A program made the position numbers and the translations under genes. Below are positions 12,837-22,382 of a stretch of 64,000 nucleotides of DNA, piece after piece. Source of the DNA: Streptomyces sparsogenes. GTDB taxonomy: Bacteria; Actinomycetota; Actinomycetes; Streptomycetales; Streptomycetaceae. Location: contig NZ_MAXF01000130.1 of NCBI RefSeq assembly GCF_001704635.1, forward strand, positions 1-64,000. Reading direction: 5' to 3'. The notes under the pieces are model-generated. The model was not told the origin of the DNA. It saw nothing but the letters and a program-made list of their open reading frames with translations, and did not search any database. The first letter of the stretch is position 1. Each line of letters begins with the position of its first letter.

Positions 12837-15020
12837 GTGAGCAGCGACAACGGGCGGCCGGAGCGGGATCCGGCGGGGCGGGACCCGGGGGCGGACCTCC
12901 AGGGGAGTGAGCAGCTCGCGCTCATCCGGGAGACCGTGCGCAAGGCCAAGGCGCCGAAGGCCAAGCCGCGGACGTGGCGGGGGGCCGCGCTGGCGCGGGA
13001 GCTGCCGGTCGCCAAGGTGCTGGTGGACAAGGGCCCGGTGCACCTGGACAAGCTGTGGGACTACGCGGTGCCCGCCGAGATGGACGCCGAGGCGCGGCCC
13101 GGGGTGCGGGTCCGGGTGCGGTTCGGGGCCGGCACGGGGAAGGTGCGCGAGGGGCGCCGGGAGGGCGGCGGGCTGCTCGACGGATACATCGTCGAGCGGG
13201 TCGCCGAGTCCGACTACCGGGGTCCGCTGGCGGCGGTGGCGCAGGTGGTGTCACCCGAGCCGGTGCTGGGGCCCGGGCTGCTCGCGCTGTGCCGGGCGGT
13301 CGCCGACCGGTACGCGGGATCGCTCGCCGATGTGCTGCAACTGGCCCTGCCCAAGCGCAACGTACGGGCCGAGCGCGAGCCGTCCCCGCCGCCGCTGCCG
13401 CCGCCGGGGGTGCCCGCGCCCGGGGGCTGGGAGCGCTATCCGGCCGGGCCCGGGTTCCTGGACGCCCTCGCCGGCGGCGGGACGCCGCGCGCGGTGTGGA
13501 CCGCGCTGCCCGGGCCGCACTGGCCGCGCGAGTGGGCCGTCGCCGTGGCCGCCACCCTCGCCTCGGGGCGCGGCGCGCTCGTCGTCGTCCCCGACGGGCG
13601 GACGGCCGCGCGGGTCGACGCGGCGCTCACCGAGGTGCTGGGCGCGGGGCGGCATGTGCTGCTCACCGCGGACCTCGGGCCCGAGGAGCGCTACCGCCGG
13701 TGGCTGGCCGTCAGCCGGGGCTCGGTCAGGGCCGTGGTGGGCACCCGGGCCGCCATGTTCGCGCCCGTGCGGGACCTGGGCCTGGTGGGGATCTGGGACG
13801 ACGGCGACCACAGCCACAGCGACGTCCACGCGCCGTACCCGCACGCCCGGGACGTCCTGCTGCTGCGGGCCGTGCACGAGCGGACCGGCTTCCTGCTGGG
13901 CGACCTCGGCCGCACCGTGGAGGCCGCGCAGTTGGTGGAGAACGGCTGGGCGCGGCCGCTGGAGGCCGACCGGGAGACCGTGCGCGCGGCGGCGCCGCTG
14001 ATCCGTACGGTCGACGAGGGCGAGACGGCCCGGGACGCGCAGGCGCGCGCCGCCCGGCTGCCGACCCTGGCCTGGCAGACCGTGCGGGAGGGGCTGACCC
14101 GGGGCCCGGTGCTGGTCCAGGTGCCGCGCCGGGGGTATGTGCCGCGGCTGGCCTGCGAGCGCTGCCGCGAGCCCGCGCGCTGCGCGCACTGCTCGGGCCC
14201 GCTGGAGGCCCCGGACGCGGGCACCCTCCACTGCGCCTGGTGCGGTCGGCCCGAGGCCGCCTGGCACTGCCGGGAGTGCGGGGGCGTGCGGCTGCGGGCC
14301 AGCGTGGTCGGGGCCCGGCGCACCGCCGAGGAGCTGGGGCGCGCCTTCCCTGACGTCCCGGTGCGCACCTCCGGCCGCGACCACATCCTCGCCACGGTCC
14401 CGGGCCGCCCGGCGCTCGTCGTCGCGACGCCCGGCGCCGAGCCGGTCGCCGAGGGCGGTTACGCCGCGGCGCTGCTGCTCGACGGCTGGGCCCTGCTCGG
14501 CCGCCCGGACCTCCGCGCCGGGGAGGAGGCGCTGCGCCGCTGGCTGGACGCGGCGGCCCTGGTGCGCGGGCACGGCGGGGCCGCGGGGGGAGGCGGGGGC
14601 GGCACCGTCGTGGTGCTCGCCGAGCCCACCCAGCGGCCCGTCCAGGCGCTGGTGCGCTGGGACCCGGCCGGTTACGCGGCCAGGGAGCTGGCCGAGCGGG
14701 CCCAGCTGGGCTTCCCGCCGGTCTCCCGGATGGCCGCGGTCGCCGGCCCCGCCGAGGCCGTGTCCGAGCTGATCGCCGCGGCCCCCCTGCCGGAGGGCAC
14801 CGAGACCCTCGGCCCGGTCCCGCTCCCCCTGACAGAGCCCGGCCGCCCCCGCCGCCCCGGCCAGCCGCCGCCGGGGGAGGAGTGGCACCGCGCGCTGCTG
14901 CGCGTCCGCCCGGGCCAGGGCAGCGCCCTCGCGGCGGCCGTCAAGGCGGCCAAGGCGCAACGGCTGGCCCGGGGCGAGAAGGACCCGGCGGTACGGATCG
15001 ACCCGCTCGACATCGGCTGA
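12837..15020 (+). CDS. priA: Primosomal protein N' (PriA), helicase-inactive actinobacterial form
   Basis: 727 residues from the GTG at 12837. PriA restarts replication at collapsed forks. The N-terminal 3'BD-like domain (residues about 55-160, LDKLWDYAVPAEMDAEARPG) and the zinc-binding region are clear: Cys pairs CERC, CAHC, CAWC and CREC lie at about residues 437-483. The helicase core is degenerate. Where Walker A (GxTGSGKT) should be, the sequence reads WTALPGPHW, and the DEEH box is replaced by IWDDGDHS. Loss of both is known for actinobacterial PriA, so the protein is likely a structural primosome factor rather than a helicase. A poorly conserved, charged N-terminal tail of about 50 residues precedes the core. 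Confidence 0.93.
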   Translation: MSSDNGRPERDPAGRDPGADLQGSEQLALIRETVRKAKAPKAKPRTWRGAALARELPVAKVLVDKGPVHLDKLWDYAVPAEMDAEARPGVRVRVRFGAGTGKVREGRREGGGLLDGYIVERVAESDYRGPLAAVAQVVSPEPVLGPGLLALCRAVADRYAGSLADVLQLALPKRNVRAEREPSPPPLPPPGVPAPGGWERYPAGPGFLDALAGGGTPRAVWTALPGPHWPREWAVAVAATLASGRGALVVVPDGRTAARVDAALTEVLGAGRHVLLTADLGPEERYRRWLAVSRGSVRAVVGTRAAMFAPVRDLGLVGIWDDGDHSHSDVHAPYPHARDVLLLRAVHERTGFLLGDLGRTVEAAQLVENGWARPLEADRETVRAAAPLIRTVDEGETARDAQARAARLPTLAWQTVREGLTRGPVLVQVPRRGYVPRLACERCREPARCAHCSGPLEAPDAGTLHCAWCGRPEAAWHCRECGGVRLRASVVGARRTAEELGRAFPDVPVRTSGRDHILATVPGRPALVVATPGAEPVAEGGYAAALLLDGWALLGRPDLRAGEEALRRWLDAAALVRGHGGAAGGGGGGTVVVLAEPTQRPVQALVRWDPAGYAARELAERAQLGFPPVSRMAAVAGPAEAVSELIAAAPLPEGTETLGPVPLPLTEPGRPRRPGQPPPGEEWHRALLRVRPGQGSALAAAVKAAKAQRLARGEKDPAVRIDPLDIG

Positions 15021-15119
15021 CGCGCTTGCCACGACGCCGGCTAACGGCCGCCGCGCCCGGCGCCCGCCCGGGGCGGCCGCCCGAGGCCGGCCGCGCGCCG
15101 GGCCGAGACCGGTCAGGCA

Positions 15120-15860
15120 GGCGCGCCGGGACAGGGCGTCCGGGGCGGGGTATCCGGGAGGGGCCGCCGTCGCGGGGGAGCCACGACGGGAGAGCCGTCA
15201 CGGGGCGGCCGCGGTGGGGCAGCCGGGGCGGGGCATCTGTGGCGGGGCGGCCGCGACAGGCAGCCCGGCGGGGCCTCCGGGCGGGGTGGCCGGCGCGAGG
15301 GGCAGCTGTCACCGGGGAGCGGTCGTGGGGGAGCCAACAGCCGTCACGGGGCGGTCGCGGTGGGGCACCGGGCGGGCATCTGTGGCGGGGCGGCCGCGAC
15401 AGGCACCCCCGCGGGGTATCCGGGCGGGGTGGCCGTCGCAGGGGTAGCCGTCACGGGGGAGCGGTCGTGGGGGAGCCACGACGGGAGAGCCGTCACGGGG
15501 CGGTCGCGGTGGGGCAGCCGGGGCGGAGCGGCCGCGACAGCCAGCCCCGGCGGGGCATCCGGGCGGGGCCGCCGTCGCAGGGGTAGCCGTCACGGGGGAG
15601 CGGTCGTGGGGGAGCCAACAGCCGTCACGGGGCGGTCGCGGTGGGGCAGCCGGGCGGGCATCCGGGGCGGAGCGGCCGCGACAGGCACCCCCGCGGGGTA
15701 TCCGGCCCGCGGGGTATCCGGGCGGGGTGGCCGGCGCGAGGGGCAGCTGTCACGGCGGAGCGGTCGCGGGGTGTCCGTGACAGGCATCCGGGGCGGGGCA
15801 GCGGTCGCGGTTGCCCCCGTCGCGGTGCAGCCGTCACGGGGCGGCGGTCGCGCGGGCGGC
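15120..15860. repeat. Degenerate tandem repeat array, units of about 130-150 bp
   Basis: The 861-nt stretch between priA and the next gene holds no convincing coding sequence but is strongly repetitive. The block GCCGTCACGGGGCGG recurs at 15194, 15340, 15489, 15621 and (diverged) 15830, giving unit lengths of about 146, 149, 132 and 209 bp. Within a unit the order is GCCGTCACGGGGCGG, a GTCGCGGTGGGGCA segment, GGGGCGGNCGCGACAG, one or two GGGTATCCGGGCGGGGT blocks, and GGGGAGCGGTCGTGGGGGAG. The shorter GGCGGGG-containing blocks themselves repeat inside units. All six frames give low-complexity translations (Gly/Arg-rich one way, Pro/Arg-rich the other), which I read as consequences of the repeat, not as proteins. 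Confidence 0.85.
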
Positions 15861-15881
15861 TCGGGGTGCCCGCCGTGGGCC

Positions 15882-16400
15882 TCAGCCGTGGCGGGGGTTG
15901 GGGAGCGCGCCCGGGCGCGGCTCGTCGCGCAGCGCCGGGGCGGGCTGCGGCGGCATCGAGCGCGCGGCGGGCACCGACGGCACCGGGGGCACGGCACCCG
16001 GCTCGGCGGTGCGCACCGACGCCTCGGCGCCCTCGGCGGCGCTCTGCGCGGCGGCCCGCCGCGCCCCGTAGCGGCGGTGCACCGCCTGCTTGGTGACGCC
16101 GAGCGCCGAGCCCACCGCGTCCCAGGAGAAGCCGAGCGAGCGGTCGAAGTCCACGGCGGCCGTGACCAGCGTCTCCACGCTGTCCCGCAGCTCCTGGGCC
16201 AGGCGCACGGTGGGCGCCGGGGCGCGCCCGTAGACGACGAAGCCCGCGGAGGGGCCCGTGCGCCGGGGGCGGTAGACATTGCCGAGCTGGGCGGTGAGCG
16301 TGCGCAGCGCGTCCACCTGTCGGCGGACCCGCTCGATGTCCCGGACCAGGAGGTGCAGGCTGGCCCGTGCCTGGGCGTCGTGGGTTGCGTGGTCGGCCAT
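15882..16400 (-). CDS. Small helix-turn-helix protein (sigma-70 region-4-like HTH)
   Basis: 172 residues from the ATG at 16400 (MADHATHDAQARASLHLLV). Residues about 5-60 form helices with heptad-like spacing (LVRDIERVRRQVDALRTLTAQLG). A HTH follows near residues 95-125: SVETLVTAAVDFDRSLGFSW, then WDAVGSALGVTKQAVHRRYG, in which TKQAVHRR is a recognition helix of the sigma region 4 type. The C-terminal 45 residues are Pro/Ala-rich and probably disordered. An in-frame upstream ATG would add 31 residues of no clear character. The gene is transcribed towards the repeat array. It is probably a transcription factor; its target is unknown. Confidence 0.8.
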   Translation of the reverse strand: MADHATHDAQARASLHLLVRDIERVRRQVDALRTLTAQLGNVYRPRRTGPSAGFVVYGRAPAPTVRLAQELRDSVETLVTAAVDFDRSLGFSWDAVGSALGVTKQAVHRRYGARRAAAQSAAEGAEASVRTAEPGAVPPVPSVPAARSMPPQPAPALRDEPRPGALPNPRHG

Positions 16401-16692
16401 GAACAAGCCTCTCGAATCCGGCGTTTGATACTCGAAGGCAGGGGACGGAGGTCGGAAACGCGCCGGGCCGCCGCAGCGGCCCGACGCGGTCAATCTGCCT
16501 TGACTGCCTTGACCAACGCGACACCCGCCCGTCGGTCACGGTCCGGGGGCGTGCGTCACCGCTCCCGTACGCCCCCCCCGCGGCGCTGCCGCCCCCCCAC
16601 GGCCCGCCGCCCCCGCGGCGCTGCCCCCCTGTGAAGGCGGGCCCTAGACTGGTGCGCTGTTTCCGCTGCGCGTGAGAGGTAGTTCGCCACCC

Positions 16693-17625
16693 ATGAGGCT
16701 CGTCTTCGCCGGTACTCCCGAGGTCGCCCTGCCCGCCCTGGACGCGCTGATCGCGTCCGACCGGCATGAGGTGGTGGCCGTCGTCACCCGGCCGGACGCG
16801 CCGGCCGGGCGTGGCCGGCGGCTGGTGGCGAGCCCGGTCGCCGAGCGGGCGGCGGAGGCCGGGATCGAGGTGCTCAAGCCGGCCAGGCCGCGCGAGCCGG
16901 AGTTCCTGGAGCGGCTGCGCGAGATCGCGCCGGACTGCTGCCCGGTGGTCGCCTACGGCGCGCTGCTGCCCAAGGCGGCTCTGGAGATCCCCGTCCATGG
17001 ATGGGTCAATCTGCACTTCTCCCTGCTGCCCGCCTGGCGCGGCGCGGCCCCCGTGCAGCACGCGGTGCTGGCGGGCGACGAGGTGACCGGCGCCTCGACC
17101 TTCCTGATCGAGGAGGGCCTGGACTCCGGCCCGGTGTACGGGGTGGTGACGGAGGACGTACGGCCCACGGACACCAGCGGCGATCTGCTCACGCGGCTGG
17201 CGCTGGCCGGGGCCGGGCTGCTGGCCGCCACCATGGACGGCATCGAGGACGGCACCCTGCGCGCCGAGCCCCAGCCCGCCGAGGGCGTCTCGCTCGCCCC
17301 GAAGATCAACGTCGAGGACGCGGAGATCGACTGGGCCGCGCCCGCGCTGCGCGTGGACCGGCTGGTGCGGGCCTGCACCCCCGCGCCGGGGGCGTGGACG
17401 ACCTTCCGCGGGGAGCGGTTGAAGGTCAACGCGGTGGCGCCGGCGACGGACCGTACGGACCTGGCGCCCGGCGAGCTCGCGGTGACGAAGAAGGACGTCT
17501 ACGTCGGCACCGGCAGCCACGCGGTGCGGCTGTCGTGGGTGCGCCCGCAGGGCAAGCGGCCGATGGCCGGGGCCGACTGGGCGCGCGGCGTGCGGATCGC
17601 CCAGGGCGAGCGGCTCGGCGGATAG
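16693..17625 (+). CDS. fmt: Methionyl-tRNA formyltransferase
   Basis: Formylates Met-tRNAfMet for translation initiation. 310 residues from the ATG at 16693. The N-terminal Rossmann-type domain opens with MRLVFAGTPEVALPALDAL. The formyl-tetrahydrofolate site is seen as VNLHFSLLPAWRGAAPVQHA (catalytic Asn-His), followed by GVTEDV-type sequence; the C-terminal OB domain starts near residue 205 (APKINVEDAEIDW). The 292 nt upstream, shared with the divergent HTH gene, contain three C-tracts of 6-8 nt and presumably both promoters. Confidence 0.96.
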   Translation: MRLVFAGTPEVALPALDALIASDRHEVVAVVTRPDAPAGRGRRLVASPVAERAAEAGIEVLKPARPREPEFLERLREIAPDCCPVVAYGALLPKAALEIPVHGWVNLHFSLLPAWRGAAPVQHAVLAGDEVTGASTFLIEEGLDSGPVYGVVTEDVRPTDTSGDLLTRLALAGAGLLAATMDGIEDGTLRAEPQPAEGVSLAPKINVEDAEIDWAAPALRVDRLVRACTPAPGAWTTFRGERLKVNAVAPATDRTDLAPGELAVTKKDVYVGTGSHAVRLSWVRPQGKRPMAGADWARGVRIAQGERLGG

Positions 17626-17786
17626 CGCCCACCGCTCCCGTCCCCCTGCCCCCCGTCCCGCGCCCCGAGCGCGGGGCGGGATCAGTTGACTTGAACATTG
17701 GTTGAGGTCTTACGGTCCTGATCGTGTGCCGCCGGTCCGGAACAGCCGCGATCCCGCGACGGCACCCAGACACACGGAGGTGCGCG

Positions 17787-19724
17787 ATGGACATGGAAGC
17801 CACCGCCATGCACTCGCTCTACCGGACCGCGAACGCCAACGACGACCGGCGTCCCTTCTCCCGCGCGACCCTGCGGCGCATCGGCGGCTTCGCCCGCCCC
17901 CACCGCCGCCGGCTGTCCCTCTTCCTGGTGGGCAGCGTCGTCACGGCGGTGCTCGCGGTCGCCACCCCGCTGCTGGCCGGCCGGGTGGTCGACGCGATCG
18001 TGCACCGCTCCGACCAGGGCGTGGTCCTCGGGCTCGCGGCGCTGATCGCCGTCATCGCCGTGGCCGAGGCCGGGCTCGGGCTGTTCACGCGCTGGCTGTC
18101 CGCGAACATCGGCGAGGGGCTCATCCTCGACCTGCGCACCGCCGTGTACGACCACGTCCAGCGCCTGCCCGTCGCCTTCTTCACCCGCACCCGCACCGGC
18201 GCCCTGGTCAGCCGGCTCAACAACGACGTCATCGGCGCCCAGCGGGCGTTCAGCGACACCCTGTCCGGCGTGGTCGGCAATATGGTCACCCTGCTGCTCA
18301 CCCTCGCGGTGATGCTGGGCATCTCCTGGCAGATCACCCTGCTGGCACTGCTGCTCCTGCCCCTGTTCCTGCTGCCCGCCCGGCGGGTCGGCGGCAAGCT
18401 GGCGCGGCTGCGGCGCGAGGCGGCGGCCCACAACGCGGCGATGGCCACCCAGATGACGGAGCGCTTCTCGGCGCCCGGCGCCACGCTCGTGAAGCTCTTC
18501 GGCCGGCCGGAGGAGGAGTCCGCCGAGTTCGCCGCCCGGGCCCGTCGCGTGCGCGACATCGGGGTGCGCACCGCGATGGTCCAGGTCTCCTTCGTCACCG
18601 CCCTGACCCTCGTCTCCGCCCTGGCCCTGGCTCTCGTCTACGGCCTCGGCGGCTACTACGCGCTGCGCGACCAGCTCGACCCCGGCGCGGTCGTCGCCCT
18701 CGCGCTGCTGCTCACCCGCCTGTACGCGCCGCTGACCGCCCTGGCCGGCGCCCGGGTGGAGGTGATGAGCGCCCTGGTCAGCTTCGAGCGGGTCTTCGAG
18801 GTGCTGGACCTGGAGCCGCTGATCGCGGAGAAGCCGGACGCCCGGCCGGTGCCCGAAGGGCCGGTGTCGGTCGAGTTCGACCGCGTGGACTTCGGCTACC
18901 CCTCGGCGGACAAGGTCTCCCTCGCCTCCCTGGAGGAGGTCGCGACCCTGGACACCCGCGGCGGGGAGCAGGTGCTGCACGGGGTGTCCTTCCGCGCCGA
19001 GCCGGGCCAGATGGTCGCGCTGGTGGGCTCCTCCGGCGCCGGGAAGTCGACCATCGCGCAGCTGCTGCCCAGGCTCTACGACGCCGACGGGGGCGCCGTG
19101 CGGCTGTCCGGCGTGGACGTCCGCGACCTGACGGCCGAATCGCTCCGCCGGTCGCTCGGCATGGTCACCCAGGACGGGCACCTCTTCCACGACTCGATCC
19201 GCGCCAACCTGCTGCTGGCGCAGCCGGAGGCGACCGAGGAGGAGCTGTGGGAGGTGCTGCGCCGGGCCCGCCTCGACGGGCTGATCGCGGCCCTGCCCGA
19301 CGGCCTGGACACCGTGGTCGGCGAGCGCGGCTACCGGCTCTCCGGCGGCGAGCGCCAGCGGCTGACCATCGCCCGGCTGCTGCTGGCCCGCCCCCGCGTG
19401 GTGATCCTCGACGAGGCCACCGCCCACCTCGACTCCACCTCCGAGGCGGCCGTCCAGGAGGCGCTCGCCGAGGCTCTGGACGGGCGGACCGCGGTGGTCA
19501 TCGCCCACCGGCTGTCCACCGTGCGGGCCGCCGACCTGATCCTCGTCGTCGAGAACGGCCGGGTCGTGGAGCGCGGCACGCACACCGCGCTGCTCGCGGC
19601 CGGCGGGCGCTACGAGGAGCTGTACCGCACCCAGTTCGAGCAGCCGTCGGAGCAGCCGTCGGGCGCGGAAGAGGCGGCGCTGAGCGCGGCCCCCGCCCAG
19701 GCGGCCAAGGGTGCCCTGAACTGA
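17787..19724 (+). CDS. ABC exporter, fused membrane and ATPase domains
   Basis: 645 residues from the ATG at 17787, preceded by CGGAGGTG. A six-helix transmembrane domain (residues about 35-345; e.g. LSLFLVGSVVTAVLAVATPL) is followed by an ATPase domain with Walker A GSSGAGKST (about residue 418), signature YRLSGGERQRL and Walker B VVILDEATAHLDS. Homodimeric or heterodimeric type IV exporter; substrate cannot be told. The 160-nt gap after fmt contains a 7-bp hairpin near 17662 and then TTGACTTGAACATTGGTTGAGG (17686 onward, split motif TTGACT...GGTTGA), which may be the promoter/operator. Confidence 0.92.
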   Translation: MDMEATAMHSLYRTANANDDRRPFSRATLRRIGGFARPHRRRLSLFLVGSVVTAVLAVATPLLAGRVVDAIVHRSDQGVVLGLAALIAVIAVAEAGLGLFTRWLSANIGEGLILDLRTAVYDHVQRLPVAFFTRTRTGALVSRLNNDVIGAQRAFSDTLSGVVGNMVTLLLTLAVMLGISWQITLLALLLLPLFLLPARRVGGKLARLRREAAAHNAAMATQMTERFSAPGATLVKLFGRPEEESAEFAARARRVRDIGVRTAMVQVSFVTALTLVSALALALVYGLGGYYALRDQLDPGAVVALALLLTRLYAPLTALAGARVEVMSALVSFERVFEVLDLEPLIAEKPDARPVPEGPVSVEFDRVDFGYPSADKVSLASLEEVATLDTRGGEQVLHGVSFRAEPGQMVALVGSSGAGKSTIAQLLPRLYDADGGAVRLSGVDVRDLTAESLRRSLGMVTQDGHLFHDSIRANLLLAQPEATEEELWEVLRRARLDGLIAALPDGLDTVVGERGYRLSGGERQRLTIARLLLARPRVVILDEATAHLDSTSEAAVQEALAEALDGRTAVVIAHRLSTVRAADLILVVENGRVVERGTHTALLAAGGRYEELYRTQFEQPSEQPSGAEEAALSAAPAQAAKGALN

Positions 19725-19800
19725 GCCGCGCACCGGGCCCCGCCCCCGCCCCGTAGGCTGGACTCCGCCAAGCCCCATCTGTCCCCGGAGCACATTTCCC

Positions 19801-21258
19801 GTGAGTCCCCAGCCCGGCCGTCCCCGCCGCTCCGCCCCCGGCAAGCCCTACCGGCGCCCGAAGAAGGACCCCGTACGGATCCTCGCCTTCGAGGCGCTGC
19901 GGGCGGTCGACGAGCGCGACGCGTACGCGAACCTCGTTCTGCCGCCGCTGCTGCGCAAGGCGCGCGAGGAGTCCACGGAGGCCAGGCCCTTCGACGCGCG
20001 GGACGCCGCGCTGGCGACCGAGCTGGTCTACGGGACGCTGCGCCGCCAGGGCACCTACGACGCGATCATCGCCGAGTGCGTGGACCGGCCGCTGCGCGAG
20101 GTGGACCCGCCCGTGCTGGACGTGCTCAGCCTCGGGGCGCACCAGCTGCTCGGCACCCGCATCCCCGCCCACGCGGCGGTCTCGGCGAGCGTCGAGCTGG
20201 CGCGGGTGGTGCTCGGCGACGGACGGGCCAAGTTCGTCAACGCCGTGCTGCGCAAGATCGCGGCCGACGACCTGGCCGGCTGGCTGGAGAAGGTCGCCCC
20301 GCCGTACGACGAGGACCCCGAGGAGCACCTGGCGATCGTCCACTCGCACCCGCGGTGGATCGTCTCCGCCCTGTGGGACGCGCTCGGCGGCGGCAGCGCC
20401 GGGATCGAGGACCTGCTGGAGGCCGACAACGAACGGCCCGAGGTCACCCTGGTCGCCCGGCCCGGCCGCAGCACGGCCGAGGAGCTGATGGCGGCCGTCG
20501 GCGAGGACTCCGCGCTGCCGGGCCGCTGGTCCCCGTACGCCGTGCGGCTCACCGAGGGCGGCGAGCCGGGGGCGCTGGACGCGGTCCGCGAGGGGCGCGC
20601 CGGGGTGCAGGACGAGGGCAGCCAGCTGGTCGCCGTCGCGCTGGCGAACGCGCCGCTGGAGGGGCCCGACGAGCGCTGGCTGGACGGCTGCGCGGGCCCC
20701 GGCGGCAAGGCCGCGCTGCTCGGCGCGCTGGCCGCGCGGCGGGGCGCCGCGCTGCTCGCCGCCGAGAAGCAGCCGCACCGGGCGGGGCTGGTGGAGCGGG
20801 CGCTGGCGGGCAACCCCGGCCCGTACCAGGTGATCGCGGCGGACGGCACCAGGCCGCCCTGGCGTCCCGGCGGCTTCGACCGGGCCCTGGTCGACGTGCC
20901 CTGCACCGGGCTCGGCGCGCTGCGCCGCCGCCCGGAGGCGCGCTGGCGCCGCCGCCCCGAGGACCTGGCCGGCTTCGCGCCGCTCCAGCGGGAGCTGCTG
21001 CGCCAGGCGCTGGCCGCGGTGCGCGTGGGCGGCGTGGTCGGCTACGCGACCTGCTCGCCGCACCTCGCCGAGACCCGGGCCGTGGTCGAGGACGTCCTGA
21101 AGGGCCGCGGCGGGCCCGCGGCCGAGGCGGAGTGGATCGACGCCAGGCCGCTGATGCCCGGGGTCCCCGCGCTCGGCGACGGGCCGGACGTCCAGCTGTG
21201 GCCGCATCTGCACGGCACGGACGCGATGTATCTGGCCCTGCTCCGGCGCACGGCCTGA
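19801..21258 (+). CDS. rsmB: 16S rRNA (cytosine-967 C5)-methyltransferase (RsmB/Sun family)
   Basis: 485 residues, GTG start. The N-terminal NusB-like RNA-binding domain spans residues about 20-165 (RILAFEALRAVDERDAYANL, AVSASVELARVVLGDGRAKFVNAVL). The C-terminal SAM-dependent methyltransferase has WLDGCAGPGGKAALLGAL for SAM binding, DVPCTGLGALRRRPEARW with the conserved PCTG, and the second catalytic Cys in YATCSPHLAETR. Both cysteines needed for m5C chemistry are present. It is followed by a convergent gene. Confidence 0.95.
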   Translation: MSPQPGRPRRSAPGKPYRRPKKDPVRILAFEALRAVDERDAYANLVLPPLLRKAREESTEARPFDARDAALATELVYGTLRRQGTYDAIIAECVDRPLREVDPPVLDVLSLGAHQLLGTRIPAHAAVSASVELARVVLGDGRAKFVNAVLRKIAADDLAGWLEKVAPPYDEDPEEHLAIVHSHPRWIVSALWDALGGGSAGIEDLLEADNERPEVTLVARPGRSTAEELMAAVGEDSALPGRWSPYAVRLTEGGEPGALDAVREGRAGVQDEGSQLVAVALANAPLEGPDERWLDGCAGPGGKAALLGALAARRGAALLAAEKQPHRAGLVERALAGNPGPYQVIAADGTRPPWRPGGFDRALVDVPCTGLGALRRRPEARWRRRPEDLAGFAPLQRELLRQALAAVRVGGVVGYATCSPHLAETRAVVEDVLKGRGGPAAEAEWIDARPLMPGVPALGDGPDVQLWPHLHGTDAMYLALLRRTA

Positions 21259-21366
21259 CCGACCGCCGGATCGGGGCCCGCCCGGCCGGTGCGGCCTGTC
21301 CGGTGCCTGGCCCGGCCGGTACGGCCTGACCGGCGCCCGGCCCGACCGGGGCGACACCCCCTGGGG

Positions 21367-22302
21367 TCAGGCGTCGAGGTCCTTGTGCACCGCGCGGGCG
21401 ACGGCCTCGACGGTGGCGATCCCGGCCTTCATGGTGCGGTCGTCCTGCGTCAGGACCGTGATCGTGTAGGTGCGGCCGCCGCCCGTGAAGGCGCCGAGGC
21501 TGTGCACCCGCCAGCCGTGAGTGGCGCGGGACAGCCAGCCGTTCTTCACCTGGACCCGCACGGTGTCCGGGGCGCCGGCCGGGGTGCCCCAGCGCTGGGA
21601 GGGGATGACCCGGCCCATCAGCGTGAGCACGTAGGCGCGGGCGCGGTCGCTCAGCACCGGGTTCGGGGTGGTCACCAGGTCCAGGAGCCGCATCTGGTCG
21701 CGGGCGGTGATCCGGGTGAGGCCCCAGTGGCCGTCGTCGCCGGGGACGGTGCGGTTCATGCCCGCGGCCCGCAGGAACGCCGCCACCTTCCGCGCGCCGA
21801 GCTGCCGCCACAGCGCGGTGGTGGCGGCGTTGTCCGACTTGGTGATCATGGCGGTGGCCAGGTCGGACTCGCGCCGGGTGAGCGAGCGGCCGTGGTGGTC
21901 CGCGTCCCACAGCAAGGTGGCCAGAACGGTCACCTTGACCACGCTCGCGGAGTCGAAGGCCCGGTCCGCGCGCAGGGTGCAGACCGTGCCGGTGGCGGGG
22001 TCGCGCAGGGCGACCGCGACGGTGGCGGATCTGCCGCGCAGGGCCCGCGCGATGTCCGCGGAGAGTTCGCCGGCGAGCCCCGCCCGCCCGGAGACGCACA
22101 CCGGGTGGGGCGTGGTGGCCGTGGCGGCCCGCGCGCCGGTGGCCGGGGCCACCAGCAGCCCCGCGGCCAGGGCCACGGCCACCACGCGCCCGGCGCGCCC
22201 GGGCCCGGCGGGTGTCCTGCCCGTTCTGCCCGTTCCGCCTGCTCCGCGTGTGCTGCCTGTCCGGCGTATTCGGCGTGTGCGGCGTATCGGGTGGCGCGTC
22301 AT
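21367..22302 (-). CDS. Secreted serine hydrolase of the class A beta-lactamase fold
   Basis: 311 residues from the second possible ATG (22302). An Arg-rich N-region is followed by a hydrophobic segment VVAVALAAGLLVAPATGARA ending in an AxA-like signal cleavage site. The three active-site boxes of the serine beta-lactamase / D-Ala-D-Ala peptidase fold are visible: SASVVK (SxxK), SDN (in MITKSDNAATTALW) and KNG (VQVKNGWLS). There is no obvious Glu166-loop motif, so activity on beta-lactams is doubtful. It may instead be a peptidoglycan-related carboxypeptidase or an orphan family. Convergent with rsmB, divergent from rpe. Confidence 0.87.
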   Translation of the reverse strand: MTRHPIRRTRRIRRTGSTRGAGGTGRTGRTPAGPGRAGRVVAVALAAGLLVAPATGARAATATTPHPVCVSGRAGLAGELSADIARALRGRSATVAVALRDPATGTVCTLRADRAFDSASVVKVTVLATLLWDADHHGRSLTRRESDLATAMITKSDNAATTALWRQLGARKVAAFLRAAGMNRTVPGDDGHWGLTRITARDQMRLLDLVTTPNPVLSDRARAYVLTLMGRVIPSQRWGTPAGAPDTVRVQVKNGWLSRATHGWRVHSLGAFTGGGRTYTITVLTQDDRTMKAGIATVEAVARAVHKDLDA

Positions 22303-22382
22303 GAGTGGTTCTCGTTCTCGGTCGGTACGGTTCGTGATCACCCGGCTCCATGGATCCGCGGCGGGCGTGGCAGGCTGGTGCC

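Noticed and set aside
15120..15860. CRISPR array
   Set aside because: Units are 130-150 bp, degenerate, without short conserved repeats alternating with unique spacers, and no cas genes are nearby.
15360..16634. Long Gly/Arg-rich frame across the repeat array, considered as a collagen-like or surface protein
   Set aside because: The periodicity comes from the DNA repeat; the frame continues through the unrelated HTH gene on the other strand, there is no signal peptide, and frames on both strands are equally repetitive.
21367..22302. Resistance beta-lactamase
   Set aside because: The SxxK, SDN and KNG boxes are there, but the conserved omega-loop Glu motif was not found and the KTG-type box reads KNG, so a resistance role is not supported.
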